This document shows positions 1-10,041 of a stretch of 12,500 nt of DNA, one piece after another (position 1 is the stretch's first letter; each line of letters opens with the position of its first letter). The notes under the pieces are model-generated. The model worked only from the letters and a program-made list of their open reading frames with translations, searched no databases and was not told the origin of the DNA. This DNA comes from Anaerostipes rhamnosivorans. Its GTDB lineage: Bacteria > Bacillota > Clostridia > Lachnospirales > Lachnospiraceae. The position numbers and the translations under genes were made by a program. The stretch covers positions 1-12,500 of the forward strand of contig NZ_CP040058.1 of assembly GCF_005280655.1 (NCBI RefSeq). The letters run 5' to 3'.

Positions 1-1344
1 ATGAAGAAAGAAATCGAAGCGATCTGGGACGATGTTCTGTTAAAACTCGAGCAGGAACATGATATTTCGAGTGCCGCTATCAACGCCTGGATAAAACCGC
101 TCAACATCAAAGAAGTGAAAGACGATCAGATTGTTTTGTCATTGAACAGTAATTTCGATGCCAGAGGCATACATTTTATTGAAAGTAAGATGTATGACTT
201 TTATATTTCTCTGGCCATTCAGGATATAACAGGTAAAAAATACGAGATATCTTTTGTTCTGGAAGAAGCTGAAAAGAAAAAATCTCCGGCCTCCCGGACA
301 GATACCCAGCTTCAGGACTCCAATAACCTAAATCCTCGATATACATTTGACAGCTTCGTCGTTGGAACCAATAACCAGATGGCCCATGCTGCCTGCATTG
401 CTGTGGCGGAAGCTCCGGCGGAAGCATACAACCCACTGTTTTTGTATGGAGGCGCCGGACTCGGCAAGACTCACTTGATGCACTCCATCGCCCATTATAT
501 CATGGAAAATAACAGTAAACTCAAGGTTCTTTACGTGACCAGTGAGGATTTTACCAACGAAGTCATCAACGCCATCCATCACAACAAACAGGAGGAGCTC
601 CGGAACAAGTACCGGACCATCGACGTTCTCCTGATCGATGATATTCAGTTTATAATAGGTAAGGACAGCACCCAGCAGGAGTTTTTCCACACATTTAATG
701 CCCTTTATAATTCAAAAAGCCAGATTATCATATCCTCCGATAAGCCTCCGAAAGAGATCGAGACATTGGAGGAACGTTTGCGTACCCGTTTTGGCTGCGG
801 ACTGACCGCTGATATTCAGCCTCCTGATTATGAGACTAGAATCGCAATTTTGAGAAAACGCGCTGAACTGGATCACATCTATATAGATGACGCCATATTT
901 GACTACATAGCATCCAACATTAAATCCAATATTCGAGAACTTGAAGGGGCACTAAACAAGATCCGGGTATACTCCAAGCTTGAAAAACGGCCGATTGACC
1001 TTGATCTGGCTAAAATTGCCCTAAAAGACCTTGTAGACAATGATACTGTTGTCAAAATTACACCAGATCTGATCATAACCACGGTAGCTGAGCATTTTAA
1101 TATCCAGCCTGCCGATATTTTATCGAAAAAGAGAAGCCATGATATCGCGTATCCGCGACAGATCTGCATGTACCTTTGCAAGAAGCTGACCGATACTTCT
1201 TTTGTTAAGATCGGAGAATTCCTTGGCAAGAGGGATCATTCAACGGTCATCCATGGTTCAGAGAAGATAGAGAAGGATTTACAAAAAGACAACACTCTAT
1301 CCACGACTCTTGACATAATCATTAAAAAAATGAACCCTTCTTAA
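1..1344 (+). CDS. dnaA: Chromosomal replication initiator protein DnaA
   Basis: DnaA binds 9-bp boxes at the origin, oligomerises with ATP, melts the DNA and recruits the helicase. The 447-residue product has the normal family length. Domain I (about 1-85) is followed by a short linker (about 86-110). The AAA+ domain (about 112-330) has Walker A GGAGLGKT at 150-157, Walker B LLIDDIQF at 210-217, a sensor-1 region around 242-249 and the arginine-rich RLRTRFG at 259-265. Domain IV is the DNA-binding part, with PRQICMYLC near 385-393 and the signature GKRDHSTVIHG at 409-419, where K410 and S414 differ from the commoner GGRDHTTVIH form. The ATG is the first base of the window, so its ribosome site and promoter cannot be seen. 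The TAA stop lies at the edge of the origin region. Identity is effectively certain. Confidence 0.98.
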   Translation: MKKEIEAIWDDVLLKLEQEHDISSAAINAWIKPLNIKEVKDDQIVLSLNSNFDARGIHFIESKMYDFYISLAIQDITGKKYEISFVLEEAEKKKSPASRTDTQLQDSNNLNPRYTFDSFVVGTNNQMAHAACIAVAEAPAEAYNPLFLYGGAGLGKTHLMHSIAHYIMENNSKLKVLYVTSEDFTNEVINAIHHNKQEELRNKYRTIDVLLIDDIQFIIGKDSTQQEFFHTFNALYNSKSQIIISSDKPPKEIETLEERLRTRFGCGLTADIQPPDYETRIAILRKRAELDHIYIDDAIFDYIASNIKSNIRELEGALNKIRVYSKLEKRPIDLDLAKIALKDLVDNDTVVKITPDLIITTVAEHFNIQPADILSKKRSHDIAYPRQICMYLCKKLTDTSFVKIGEFLGKRDHSTVIHGSEKIEKDLQKDNTLSTTLDIIIKKMNPS

Positions 1345-1362
1345 GGCTTGTTCACATACTTC

Positions 1363-1371
1363 TGTGGATAA
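1363..1371 (-). promoter_or_regulatory. DnaA box, perfect consensus
   Basis: TGTGGATAA on the + strand is TTATCCACA on the - strand, the exact consensus 9-mer. It begins 19 bases after the dnaA stop codon. A weaker match, TTGTTCACA (two mismatches), lies just before it at 1348-1356 on the + strand. Confidence 0.88.
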
Positions 1372-1384
1372 CCTGTGCCTTAAC

Positions 1385-1393
1385 TGTTGATAA
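1385..1393 (-). promoter_or_regulatory. DnaA box, one mismatch
   Basis: TGTTGATAA on the + strand gives TTATCAACA on the - strand, one base from consensus. It starts 22 bases after the start of the perfect box, about two helical turns, and in the same orientation. Confidence 0.75.
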
Positions 1394-1414
1394 TTTAAAC
1401 CTTAATTTTCGGCT

Positions 1415-1423
1415 TGTTGATAA
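1415..1423 (-). promoter_or_regulatory. DnaA box, one mismatch
   Basis: A second TGTTGATAA (TTATCAACA on the - strand), identical to the box at 1385 and in the same orientation, 30 bases further on. Confidence 0.75.
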
Positions 1424-1507
1424 CCTCAAAGTTATGAATGCTTTATCCGTGGCTTCTTAACATGTTATGAACCTTAATTCAGCCTTAAATTAAGCCATTT
1501 TTTAGGG

Positions 1508-1524
1508 TTATTCACAAATCCACA
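1508..1524 (+). promoter_or_regulatory. Abutting DnaA box pair next to the unwinding element
   Basis: TTATTCACA (1508-1516, one mismatch) shares its last base with AAATCCACA (1516-1524, two mismatches at the 5' end, core TCCACA intact). Both read on the + strand. The pair is followed by a GC patch, GCCCC at 1525-1529, then CTA triplets at 1529-1531 and 1535-1537, then the A+T-rich tract. This order matches the basal unwinding system described for Bacillus subtilis oriC (paired boxes, GC patch, DnaA-trios, unwinding region). The assignment here is by analogy. Confidence 0.7.
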
Positions 1525-1546
1525 GCCCCTACGGCTAATACTGCGG

Positions 1547-1573
1547 ATTTTAAACATATATTTAAGTATTTTT
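1547..1573. other. Candidate DNA unwinding element (A+T-rich tract)
   Basis: Only 2 of 27 bases are G or C, the most A+T-rich run in the origin gap. It sits directly after the paired DnaA boxes and trio-like triplets and ends just before the dnaN ribosome site. Its position and composition suit initial strand opening. No melting profile was calculated. Confidence 0.65.
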
Positions 1574-1587
1574 GAACCTGAAAGGAG

Positions 1588-1596
1588 TTATACACA
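1588..1596 (+). promoter_or_regulatory. DnaA box between the dnaN ribosome site and start codon
   Basis: TTATACACA is one mismatch from consensus. It fills most of the spacer between the dnaN Shine-Dalgarno AAAGGAG (1581-1587) and the ATG at 1599. It may act in origin firing, in DnaA control of dnaN, or in neither. Confidence 0.6.
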
Positions 1597-1598
1597 AT

Positions 1599-2702
1599 AT
1601 GAAAATCGTTTGTAATAGAACCGACCTTGTTTCCGGTGTCAGCATTGTATCCAAAGCTGTTTCAAACAAAACAACACTGCCCATTCTTGAATGTATCCTT
1701 ATTGAGGCAAGCGCAGGTACCATCACATTAACTGCCAACGATATGGAATTAGGCATTGAAACCAATATTGAAGGTAATATTTTAGAACAGGGGAAAATAG
1801 CACTGGATGCCAAACTGTTTTTTGAGATTGTCAGAAAACTACCTGATAATGATGTGACCATTGAGACAGATTCTGATTACAAGGCAACCATCACTTGTGA
1901 AAAGGCATGTTTCCATATTGTTGGACAAGAAGGGTCTGAATTCCCATATCTTCCTGAGATTGAAAAGGAAAAAAGTATCACATTGTCGCAGTTTACACTA
2001 AAGGAAGTAATCAGACAGACAATATTTTCCATATCCGACAATGAAAACAATAAACTAATGACAGGTGAACTTTTTGAGGTTGAAGACAACAAACTAAATG
2101 TTGTGTCCCTTGACGGCCATAGAATTTCTATCAGGAATATAGAACTAAAAGAGAGTTTTGACTCCTTTAAAGTTGTCGTTCCAGGAAAGACATTACAGGA
2201 AATTACAAAAATTATTTCCGGCGATGCAGAAAAAGATGTTATAATTTATGTGACTAATAAGCATATCTTATTTGAATTTGATCAAACAAGAGTTGTTTCA
2301 AGACTTTTAGAAGGGGAATACTATAAGATAAGCCAGATGCTGTCCAGCGATTACGAGACAAAGATCACCATCAATAAAAAAGAATTTTTGGACTGTATTG
2401 ACCGTGCCAGCCTGTTGATCAGGGAATCAGATAAAAAACCGATCGTCATCAACATCACAGACAATTCCCTGGAATTAAATATTTCATCTTTCTTTGGTTC
2501 CATGGAGGAAAATATTTTGATCCAGAAAGAGGGAAGGGATATTCTGATTGGATTCAACCCGAAATTTTTGATGGATGTGCTTCGTGTCATCGATGATGAG
2601 GAGATCAACATCTATCTTGTCAATCCGAAAGCACCTTGTTTTATCAAAGACAGTTCTGAATCCTATATTTATTTAATACTTCCTGTAAATTTCAACCACT
2701 AG
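1599..2702 (+). CDS. dnaN: DNA polymerase III beta subunit (sliding clamp)
   Basis: The beta clamp is a ring-shaped dimer that holds the replicative polymerase and many repair proteins on DNA. The 367-residue product has the family length, which fits three clamp domains of about 120 residues each. It begins MKIVCNRTDL and ends with the family-typical tail segment YLILPVNF. I chose the ATG at 1599 because AAAGGAG lies 11 bases upstream and because clamps normally start MKI/MKF. An upstream in-frame TTG at 1572 would add nine residues and place the ribosome site inside the gene. Transcription could come from dnaA or from a promoter in the origin gap, where I could not identify convincing -35/-10 boxes. 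The TAG stop lies 13 bases before the next gene. Confidence 0.97.
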   Translation: MKIVCNRTDLVSGVSIVSKAVSNKTTLPILECILIEASAGTITLTANDMELGIETNIEGNILEQGKIALDAKLFFEIVRKLPDNDVTIETDSDYKATITCEKACFHIVGQEGSEFPYLPEIEKEKSITLSQFTLKEVIRQTIFSISDNENNKLMTGELFEVEDNKLNVVSLDGHRISIRNIELKESFDSFKVVVPGKTLQEITKIISGDAEKDVIIYVTNKHILFEFDQTRVVSRLLEGEYYKISQMLSSDYETKITINKKEFLDCIDRASLLIRESDKKPIVINITDNSLELNISSFFGSMEENILIQKEGRDILIGFNPKFLMDVLRVIDDEEINIYLVNPKAPCFIKDSSESYIYLILPVNFNH

Positions 2703-2715
2703 AAAGGAAATTTTA

Positions 2716-2925
2716 ATGGAGCAGATCAAATTAAGCGAAGATTACATCAAACTCGGCCAGGCACTAAAGGCTGCGGGGCTTGTGGGTTCTGGCGTGGAAG
2801 CCAAAATCGTCATTCAGGACGGACTTGTCTGTGTCAATGGAGAAGTTGATACAAGACGTGGGAAAAAGTTGTACGGCGGAGAAGTCATTGAATATGACGG
2901 ACAGTCCGTAAAAATTGTGAAATAG
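2716..2925 (+). CDS. yaaA: Small S4-domain RNA-binding protein (YaaA type)
   Basis: A 69-residue protein made almost entirely of one S4 fold, an RNA-binding module. The stretch VEAKIVIQDGLVCVNGEVDTRRGKKL (residues about 27-52, split here as VEAKIVIQDG, then LVCVNGEVDTRRGKKL) is the S4 hairpin with its basic residues, and GGEVIEYDG follows. Genes of this type sit between dnaN and recF in many Bacillota, where the B. subtilis member is called YaaA or RlbA and has been linked to ribosome assembly. A good ribosome site, AAAGGA, lies about 7 bases before the ATG. It is only 13 bases after dnaN and 11 before recF, so it is almost surely co-transcribed. Family placement is firm; the precise role is not known from sequence. 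Confidence 0.92.
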   Translation: MEQIKLSEDYIKLGQALKAAGLVGSGVEAKIVIQDGLVCVNGEVDTRRGKKLYGGEVIEYDGQSVKIVK

Positions 2926-2936
2926 TTGGGTGCCTT

Positions 2937-4020
2937 ATGTATATTCAGTCTTTAGAGCTAAAAAATTATCGGAATTATGACCGTCTGATCATTGAGTTTT
3001 CAAAAGGGACCAATATCTTATACGGGGATAATGCACAGGGAAAGACGAATATCCTGGAGGCAGTATATCTTGGAGCTACGACCAAATCGCATAGAGGAAG
3101 CAAAGACCGTGAGATCATCCGTTTCGGAGAAAATGAGTCCCATATACGGATTCATCTTGTGAAGCAGGATATAGGGCATCAGATTGACATGCATTTAAAA
3201 AAGAGCAAGACAAAGGGAGCGGCTATTGACCAGATCCCGATCAAGAGATCCAGTGATCTCTTAGGTTTTGTTCCTGTCATATTTTTTTCGCCGGAGGATC
3301 TTAGTATCATCAAGAATGGTCCCTCTGAGCGGAGGAAGTTTTTAGATATTGAGCTTTCGCAGCTGGAGAAAATGTATCTTCACCAGCTCTCCAGCTATAA
3401 CAAAGTTATGACACAGAGGAATAATCTGCTCAGGCAGCTGGCTTTTCAGAGAGATCTTTTGGATACATTAGACAGTTGGGATCTGCAGCTGGTTCGATAT
3501 GGATCTGAGGTGATCCGGTACCGTCAGAAATTTATAGATGATCTCAACAGGATCATCCGGGAGATCCACAAAAACCTTACCGGAAAAAAGGAAAAGATTG
3601 ATTTAAAATATGATTATAGTGTGAACTATGATGAGTTTCTGACTGTTTTGCAAAAAAAGAGGGAGATTGACCTTAAGTATGCTTCTACAGGAGCAGGCCC
3701 CCACCGAGATGATATTGAATTTCTTGTGAACGGGATTGATATCCGCAGGTTTGGTTCTCAGGGCCAGCAGCGGACTGCCGCCTTATCATTGAAACTTGCT
3801 CAGATTGAGCTTGTAAAAAGACAGACCGGGGAGACACCGATCCTGCTTTTGGACGATGTGCTGTCAGAACTGGACAGCAGCCGGAAGAATTATCTTTTGG
3901 ACAGTATTAAGGACATTCAGACACTGATTACATGTACGGGTCTGGAAGAATTTATAAACAGTCATTTACAAATTGACAAAATGTTTCAGGTCAAATCAGG
4001 TAAAATTGTCAGAGAAAATT

Positions 4021-4022
<2 letters not shown>
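2937..4022 (+). CDS. recF: DNA replication and repair protein RecF
   Basis: RecF is an SMC-like ATPase that, with RecO and RecR, helps load RecA at gaps in damaged DNA. The 361-residue product has the expected length. Walker A GDNAQGKT is at residues 30-37, the ABC-type signature region FGSQGQQRTAALSLKLAQ is at 272-289, and Walker B ILLLDDVLSELD is at about 302-313. The middle (about 120-250) is helix-rich, as in the family's arm region. The ATG at 2937 follows the S4 gene stop by 11 bases and has no clear Shine-Dalgarno (only a weak TTGGG), so translation may depend on coupling to the gene before it. In B. subtilis a small remB/yaaB gene separates recF from gyrB; here gyrB follows at once. 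Confidence 0.97.
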
Positions 4023-5954
<1,932 letters not shown>

Positions 5955-5969
5955 GAAGGAATATAATAT

Positions 5970-8450
5970 ATGGACGAAAATACAATCTTTGATAAAGTTC
6001 ATGACGTTGATCTGAAGCAGACAATGGAGAATTCCTACATCGATTATGCCATGAGCGTTATCGCAGCGAGGGCCCTTCCGGATGTAAGGGACGGGCTGAA
6101 GCCAGTTCAGAGAAGAATCCTTTATGCAATGATCGAGCTGAACAATGGACCGGACAAACCGCACCGTAAATGCGCACGTATCGTCGGGGATGCCATGGGT
6201 AAATATCATCCACATGGAGACAGCTCTATTTATGGAGCTTTGGTAAATATGGCTCAGGAATGGTCCACCCGTTATCCTCTGGTAGACGGACACGGAAACT
6301 TTGGTTCTGTGGACGGTGACGGTGCTGCGGCCATGCGTTATACAGAGGCAAGGCTCAGCAAGATCTCTATGGAACTGCTGGCGGACATCGGAAAAGATAC
6401 GGTCAACTTTATCCCGAACTTTGATGAGACGGAAAAAGAACCACAGGTTCTGCCATCAAGATTTCCGAATCTGCTCGTAAACGGAACCCAGGGTATCGCA
6501 GTTGGTATGGCTACCAATATACCTCCCCATAACTTGAGGGAAGTTATCAATGCAGTGGTGAAGATCATTGACGATCAGGTGGAGAATGACCATGTGACAG
6601 ATATGGAAGAACTGCTGGAGATCGTAAAGGGACCGGACTTTCCGACAGGAGCCACGATTTTAGGAAAAGCAGGCATCAGCCAGGCGTACCGCACAGGCCG
6701 TGGCAAGATTAAAGTGCGCGCCGTGACGGATATTGAACCGATGGCAAACGGAAAGCAGAGAATCGTTGTGACGGAGCTTCCGTATATGGTCAATAAGGCA
6801 AGGCTGATCCAGAAGATAGCAGAGCTTGTGAAAGAGAAAAAAGTAGACGGAATTACAGAGATCAGGGATGAATCTGACAGAACCGGTATGAGGATCTGTA
6901 TTGAACTCAGAAGGGATGCCAATGCAAATGTTGTCTTAAACCGTCTGTTTAAACATACCCAGCTTCAGGATACATTCGGAGTCATTATGCTGGCTTTAGT
7001 TGACAACGAACCAAAGATACTGAATCTGTTTGAAATGCTCAATTATTATCTGGAGCACCAGAAGGATGTTGTGACCAGAAGGACCAAATATGAGTTGAAC
7101 AAAGCCGAAGAACGGGCTCATATCCTGGAAGGTCTGCTCATCGCACAGGATAATATCGATGAGGTCATCAAGATCATCAGGGCGGCGGCCAATATTTCTG
7201 AGGCCAAAGTGCAGTTGATGGAACGATTTGCCCTGACCGATCCGCAGGCTCAGGCTATCGTAGATATGAGGCTGCGTGCTCTGAATGGTTTGGAGCGTGC
7301 CAAGCTTGAAAAAGAATACAATGAGCTGATGGAAAGGATCACAGAATTGAAAGCGATCCTTGCGGATGAGAGAATTCTTCTTGGTGTTATCAAAGATGAA
7401 TTGATCCTGATCCGTGATAAATATGGCGATGAGAGAAGAACCTCCATTGGTTTTGATGTCAATGATATTTCTATGGAGGATCTGATCCCGAAAGAAAATA
7501 CCATCATCACCATGACCAAGCTGGGATACATCAAGAGGATGACCGTGGATACTTTTAAGAGCCAGAACAGAGGCGGAAAAGGGATCAAAGGAATGCAGAC
7601 CATCGATGAAGATTACATTGAGGAGCTGTTTATGACTACGTCCCACCACTACATCATGTTCTTTACGAATATGGGAAGAGTATACCGGCTTAAGGCTTAT
7701 GAGATACCGGAGAGCAGCCGGACGGCAAGGGGAACAGCCATCGTGAATCTGATTCAGCTGCAGCCGGAGGAAAAGATCACGGCAGTGATCCCCATCAATG
7801 AATACAAAGAAGACCATTATCTATTTATGGCTACGAAGAGCGGAGTGGTTAAGAAATCTCCGATCATGGAATACGCCAACATAAGAAAGACAGGGCTTCT
7901 GGCCATTACCTTAAAAGAAAACGATGAACTGATCGAAGTGAAGTTTACGGATAATGACCAGGATGTGTTCCTTGTGACCAAAAACGGACAGTGTATCAGA
8001 TTCCATGAGACCGATGCAAGATCCATCGGACGTACTGCTATGGGTGTGCGCGGTATCAATCTGGACGGAGATGATGAAGTCATCGGCATGCAGCTGAGCT
8101 CCCAGGGAGAAGCACTGCTGTTTGTGTCAGAAAAGGGTATGGGTAAACGTACGATGATGACGGAGTTTACGCCTCAGCACAGAGGAGGAAAAGGTATCCG
8201 CTGTTACAAGATCACAGACAAGACAGGAGATGTGGTCGGAGTCAAGGCTGTGGATGAAGAAAATGAAGTTCTGATGATCACCACGGAAGGTGTTGTGATC
8301 CGTATGGGAGTGGAGGGTATCTCCATGCTTGGACGAAATACCTCCGGTGTAAAGCTTATGAATTTAGATGACAATGTGATTGTTGCAAGTATGGCAAAAG
8401 TCCGGGATGAGGAAGTAGAAGAAGAAACAGAAGATCCGGAAGAAGAGTAA
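5970..8450 (+). CDS. gyrA: DNA gyrase subunit A
   Basis: GyrA cuts and rejoins DNA and wraps it through its C-terminal pinwheel. The 826-residue product has a breakage-reunion domain (about 1-490) with catalytic Y124 in [12 protein letters not shown], the winged-helix segment [13 protein letters not shown] (77-89) and [12 protein letters not shown] (161-172). The C-terminal beta-pinwheel (about 505-810) contains the GyrA-box-like QNRGGKG at 532-538, one residue off the usual QRRGGKG, and a second related motif QHRGGKG at 736-742. The protein ends in an acidic tail (814-826), nearly all Glu/Asp. The residue matching E. coli GyrA D87 is G89, while S85 matches S83. The ribosome site AGGAAGGA overlaps the gyrB TAG stop and lies 9 bases before the ATG, so gyrB and gyrA form one operon. 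The GyrA-box and gene pairing exclude ParC. Confidence 0.97.
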   Translation: MDENTIFDKVHDVDLKQTMENSYIDYAMSVIAARALPDVRDGLKPVQRRILYAMIELNNGPDKPHRKCARIVGDAMGKYHPHGDSSIYGALVNMAQEWSTRYPLVDGHGNFGSVDGDGAAAMRYTEARLSKISMELLADIGKDTVNFIPNFDETEKEPQVLPSRFPNLLVNGTQGIAVGMATNIPPHNLREVINAVVKIIDDQVENDHVTDMEELLEIVKGPDFPTGATILGKAGISQAYRTGRGKIKVRAVTDIEPMANGKQRIVVTELPYMVNKARLIQKIAELVKEKKVDGITEIRDESDRTGMRICIELRRDANANVVLNRLFKHTQLQDTFGVIMLALVDNEPKILNLFEMLNYYLEHQKDVVTRRTKYELNKAEERAHILEGLLIAQDNIDEVIKIIRAAANISEAKVQLMERFALTDPQAQAIVDMRLRALNGLERAKLEKEYNELMERITELKAILADERILLGVIKDELILIRDKYGDERRTSIGFDVNDISMEDLIPKENTIITMTKLGYIKRMTVDTFKSQNRGGKGIKGMQTIDEDYIEELFMTTSHHYIMFFTNMGRVYRLKAYEIPESSRTARGTAIVNLIQLQPEEKITAVIPINEYKEDHYLFMATKSGVVKKSPIMEYANIRKTGLLAITLKENDELIEVKFTDNDQDVFLVTKNGQCIRFHETDARSIGRTAMGVRGINLDGDDEVIGMQLSSQGEALLFVSEKGMGKRTMMTEFTPQHRGGKGIRCYKITDKTGDVVGVKAVDEENEVLMITTEGVVIRMGVEGISMLGRNTSGVKLMNLDDNVIVASMAKVRDEEVEEETEDPEEE

Positions 8451-8463
8451 ATAAAAACCGACG

Positions 8464-8497
8464 GTCAGAGCATGGCTTATTTCGCCTGTGCTCTGAC
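8464..8497 (+). terminator. Hairpin after gyrA, possible weak terminator
   Basis: GTCAGAGCA (8464-8472) pairs perfectly with TGCTCTGAC (8489-8497). Inside the 16-base loop GGC (8474-8476) can pair with GCC (8484-8486). The following bases, TTCGTGTTTC, are only moderately T-rich, so termination may be partial. It begins 13 bases after the gyrA stop and separates the gyrase operon from the fumarase genes. Confidence 0.55.
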
Positions 8498-8546
8498 TTC
8501 GTGTTTCACAGCAGAATAACGGATGAAAATGATTTTGGAGGAAACT

Positions 8547-9389
8547 ATGAGAACGGTTCATACAGATGAAATTATCCAAAACATCAAGGAGATGTGCATT
8601 GAGGCAAACCTTTCTCTGTCCGATGATATGAAATGCCGGCTGGAGCATGCAGCCGGGACAGAGAAGACTCCTCTTGGAAAACAAATTCTTTGCCAGCTCA
8701 GAGAAAATATGAAGATCGCCGGAGAAGAGCAGATCCCTATCTGCCAGGATACCGGGATGGCAGTGGTGTTTTTGAATATCGGGCAGGATCTTCACATTGA
8801 GGGAATGGATCTCCACGATGCAGTCAATGAGGGTGTCCGCCAGGGATACGAAGAGGGATATTTAAGAAAATCAGTTGTAAAAGATCCTTTGATCAGGGAA
8901 AATACAAAAGATAATACACCGGCGATTGTGCATATCGATATCGTTTCCGGGGATAAACTTGAAATATTGGTGGCCCCTAAGGGATTTGGAAGCGAAAACA
9001 TGAGCCGGGTCTTTATGCTGAAGCCGGCAGACGGCGCAGAAGGGGTAAAAAACTCTGTTCTGGAAGCAGTGAGGGATGCGGGACCAAATGCATGTCCTCC
9101 TATGGTCGTGGGAGTGGGTCTGGGAGGAAGCTTTGAGAAGGCAGCGTATCTGGCCAAGAAAGCTTTGACGAGAAATCTGGACCAGAGGTCAGAAAAAGAG
9201 CATATCCGGATATTGGAGGAGGAGCTGCTGGAGGAGATCAACCAGCTGGGCATCGGGCCTGGAGGTCTTGGAGGCAGCACCACTGCCCTGGGTGTCAATA
9301 TTGAGACCTATCCAACCCACATTGCAGGCATGCCACTGGCCGTCAATATCTGCTGTCACGTCAACCGCCATGTGCACCGGGTTTTATAA
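8547..9389 (+). CDS. fumA: Class I fumarate hydratase alpha subunit ([4Fe-4S], two-subunit type)
   Basis: This subunit carries the iron-sulfur cluster of an enzyme that interconverts fumarate and L-malate. The 280-residue product matches the N-terminal region of class I fumarases. Candidate cluster cysteines are C66 in PICQDTG, C183 in NACPPMVVGVGLGG and C269 or C270 in NICCHVNRH. I start it at the ATG at 8547 because GGAGG (8537-8541) lies 5 bases upstream. In-frame ATGs at 8523 and 8529 would add six to eight residues but have no ribosome site and would put this one inside the gene. The beta subunit follows 14 bases on. L(+)-tartrate dehydratase TtdA/TtdB is very similar, so the substrate is likely rather than proven. 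No promoter was recognised in the short gap after gyrA. Confidence 0.9.
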   Translation: MRTVHTDEIIQNIKEMCIEANLSLSDDMKCRLEHAAGTEKTPLGKQILCQLRENMKIAGEEQIPICQDTGMAVVFLNIGQDLHIEGMDLHDAVNEGVRQGYEEGYLRKSVVKDPLIRENTKDNTPAIVHIDIVSGDKLEILVAPKGFGSENMSRVFMLKPADGAEGVKNSVLEAVRDAGPNACPPMVVGVGLGGSFEKAAYLAKKALTRNLDQRSEKEHIRILEEELLEEINQLGIGPGGLGGSTTALGVNIETYPTHIAGMPLAVNICCHVNRHVHRVL

Positions 9390-9403
9390 GGAGAGATGGA
9401 AAG

Positions 9404-9964
9404 ATGGATAAGTATGTAACAGTTCCGGCTTCTGCCGGAGAACTGAAGGAACTGCGGGCAGGTGATTATGTTTATCTGACTGGGACGATCTATACAGCAA
9501 GAGATGCTGCACATAAGAGGATGTACGAGACTGTCTCAGAGGGCAGAGAACTTCCGGTGGATCTGAAAGATCAGTTCGTTTATTATCTGGGCCCCACACC
9601 GGCAAGGGAAGGCCAGGTGATCGGTTCGGCCGGACCTACTACAAGCAGCAGAATGGATAAGTATACTCCTTTGATGCTCTCGCTGGGTTTAAAAGGTATG
9701 ATCGGAAAAGGAAAGAGATCCCAGGCTGTGATCGATTCGATGAAGGAAAACGGAGCTGTCTATTTTGCGGCTGTGGGAGGAGCAGGAGCACTGCTCTCAA
9801 AATGTATCAAAGAGGCTCAGGTGGTAGCTTATAAAGACCTTGGCACTGAAGCCGTCAGGAAGCTTAGAGTGGAGAATCTGCCGGTTATTGTAGTTATTGA
9901 TAGTCTCGGTAATAATTTGTATGAGACGGCAGTGACAGACTATAAAGTAAATTATCTGGAATAA
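9404..9964 (+). CDS. fumB: Class I fumarate hydratase beta subunit
   Basis: This is the second subunit of the split class I fumarase, equal to the C-terminal domain of single-chain FumA/FumB. The 186 residues show the family motifs GTIYTARDAAHKRM (27-40), YYLGPTPA (60-67), GPTTSSRMDKYTP (77-89), GMIGKGKRS and AAVGGAGALLSK, the segments expected to shape the carboxylate-binding site. The ribosome site AAGGAGAG (9388-9395) overlaps the alpha-subunit TAA stop, pointing to coupled, roughly equal expression. In strict anaerobes this enzyme usually feeds the reductive branch from oxaloacetate or aspartate toward succinate, but no neighbouring pathway gene is present to confirm direction. Tartrate dehydratase beta (TtdB) is the main alternative. 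The symbol follows two-subunit usage and does not mean the E. coli FumB isozyme. Confidence 0.9.
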   Translation: MDKYVTVPASAGELKELRAGDYVYLTGTIYTARDAAHKRMYETVSEGRELPVDLKDQFVYYLGPTPAREGQVIGSAGPTTSSRMDKYTPLMLSLGLKGMIGKGKRSQAVIDSMKENGAVYFAAVGGAGALLSKCIKEAQVVAYKDLGTEAVRKLRVENLPVIVVIDSLGNNLYETAVTDYKVNYLE

Positions 9965-10041
9965 TTTTTCATTAAATGGCAAGAATATACCAGAAGTTCA
10001 TAAAAACTTAAAGAATTTGAAAAGAAATCTTTATAGCATTT

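Larger units (their letters stand above)
1345..1598. other. Putative oriC between dnaA and dnaN
   Basis: This 254-base non-coding gap holds a cluster of consensus and near-consensus DnaA boxes and an A+T-rich tract, the usual make-up of the dnaA-dnaN origin lobe in Bacillota. Three boxes on the left (1363, 1385, 1415) read on the - strand as TTATCCACA or TTATCAACA. The boxes on the right (1508-1524 and 1588) read on the + strand, so the two groups face each other. The A+T-rich tract at 1547-1573 lies to the right of the abutting box pair. Any second box cluster upstream of dnaA would be outside the window. Function as the origin is inferred from layout. Confidence 0.85.

Noticed and set aside
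1443..1451. TTATCCGTG as a further DnaA box
   Set aside because: Three mismatches, all in the conserved 3' half of the box.
1572..1598. TTG start that lengthens dnaN by nine residues
   Set aside because: The AAAGGAG site at 1581-1587 and the family-typical MKI start place initiation at 1599.
6996..7817. 273-residue open frame on the - strand inside gyrA
   Set aside because: Antisense to conserved gyrA sequence, with low-complexity His/Phe-rich product typical of a shadow frame.
8523..8546. Upstream ATG starts for the fumarase alpha subunit (8523, 8529)
   Set aside because: Neither has a ribosome site, and GGAGG at 8537-8541 is correctly spaced only for 8547.
8364..8816. 150-residue - strand frame across the gyrA-fumarase gap
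   Set aside because: Opposite the gyrA end and fumarase start; no recognisable domain or ribosome site.
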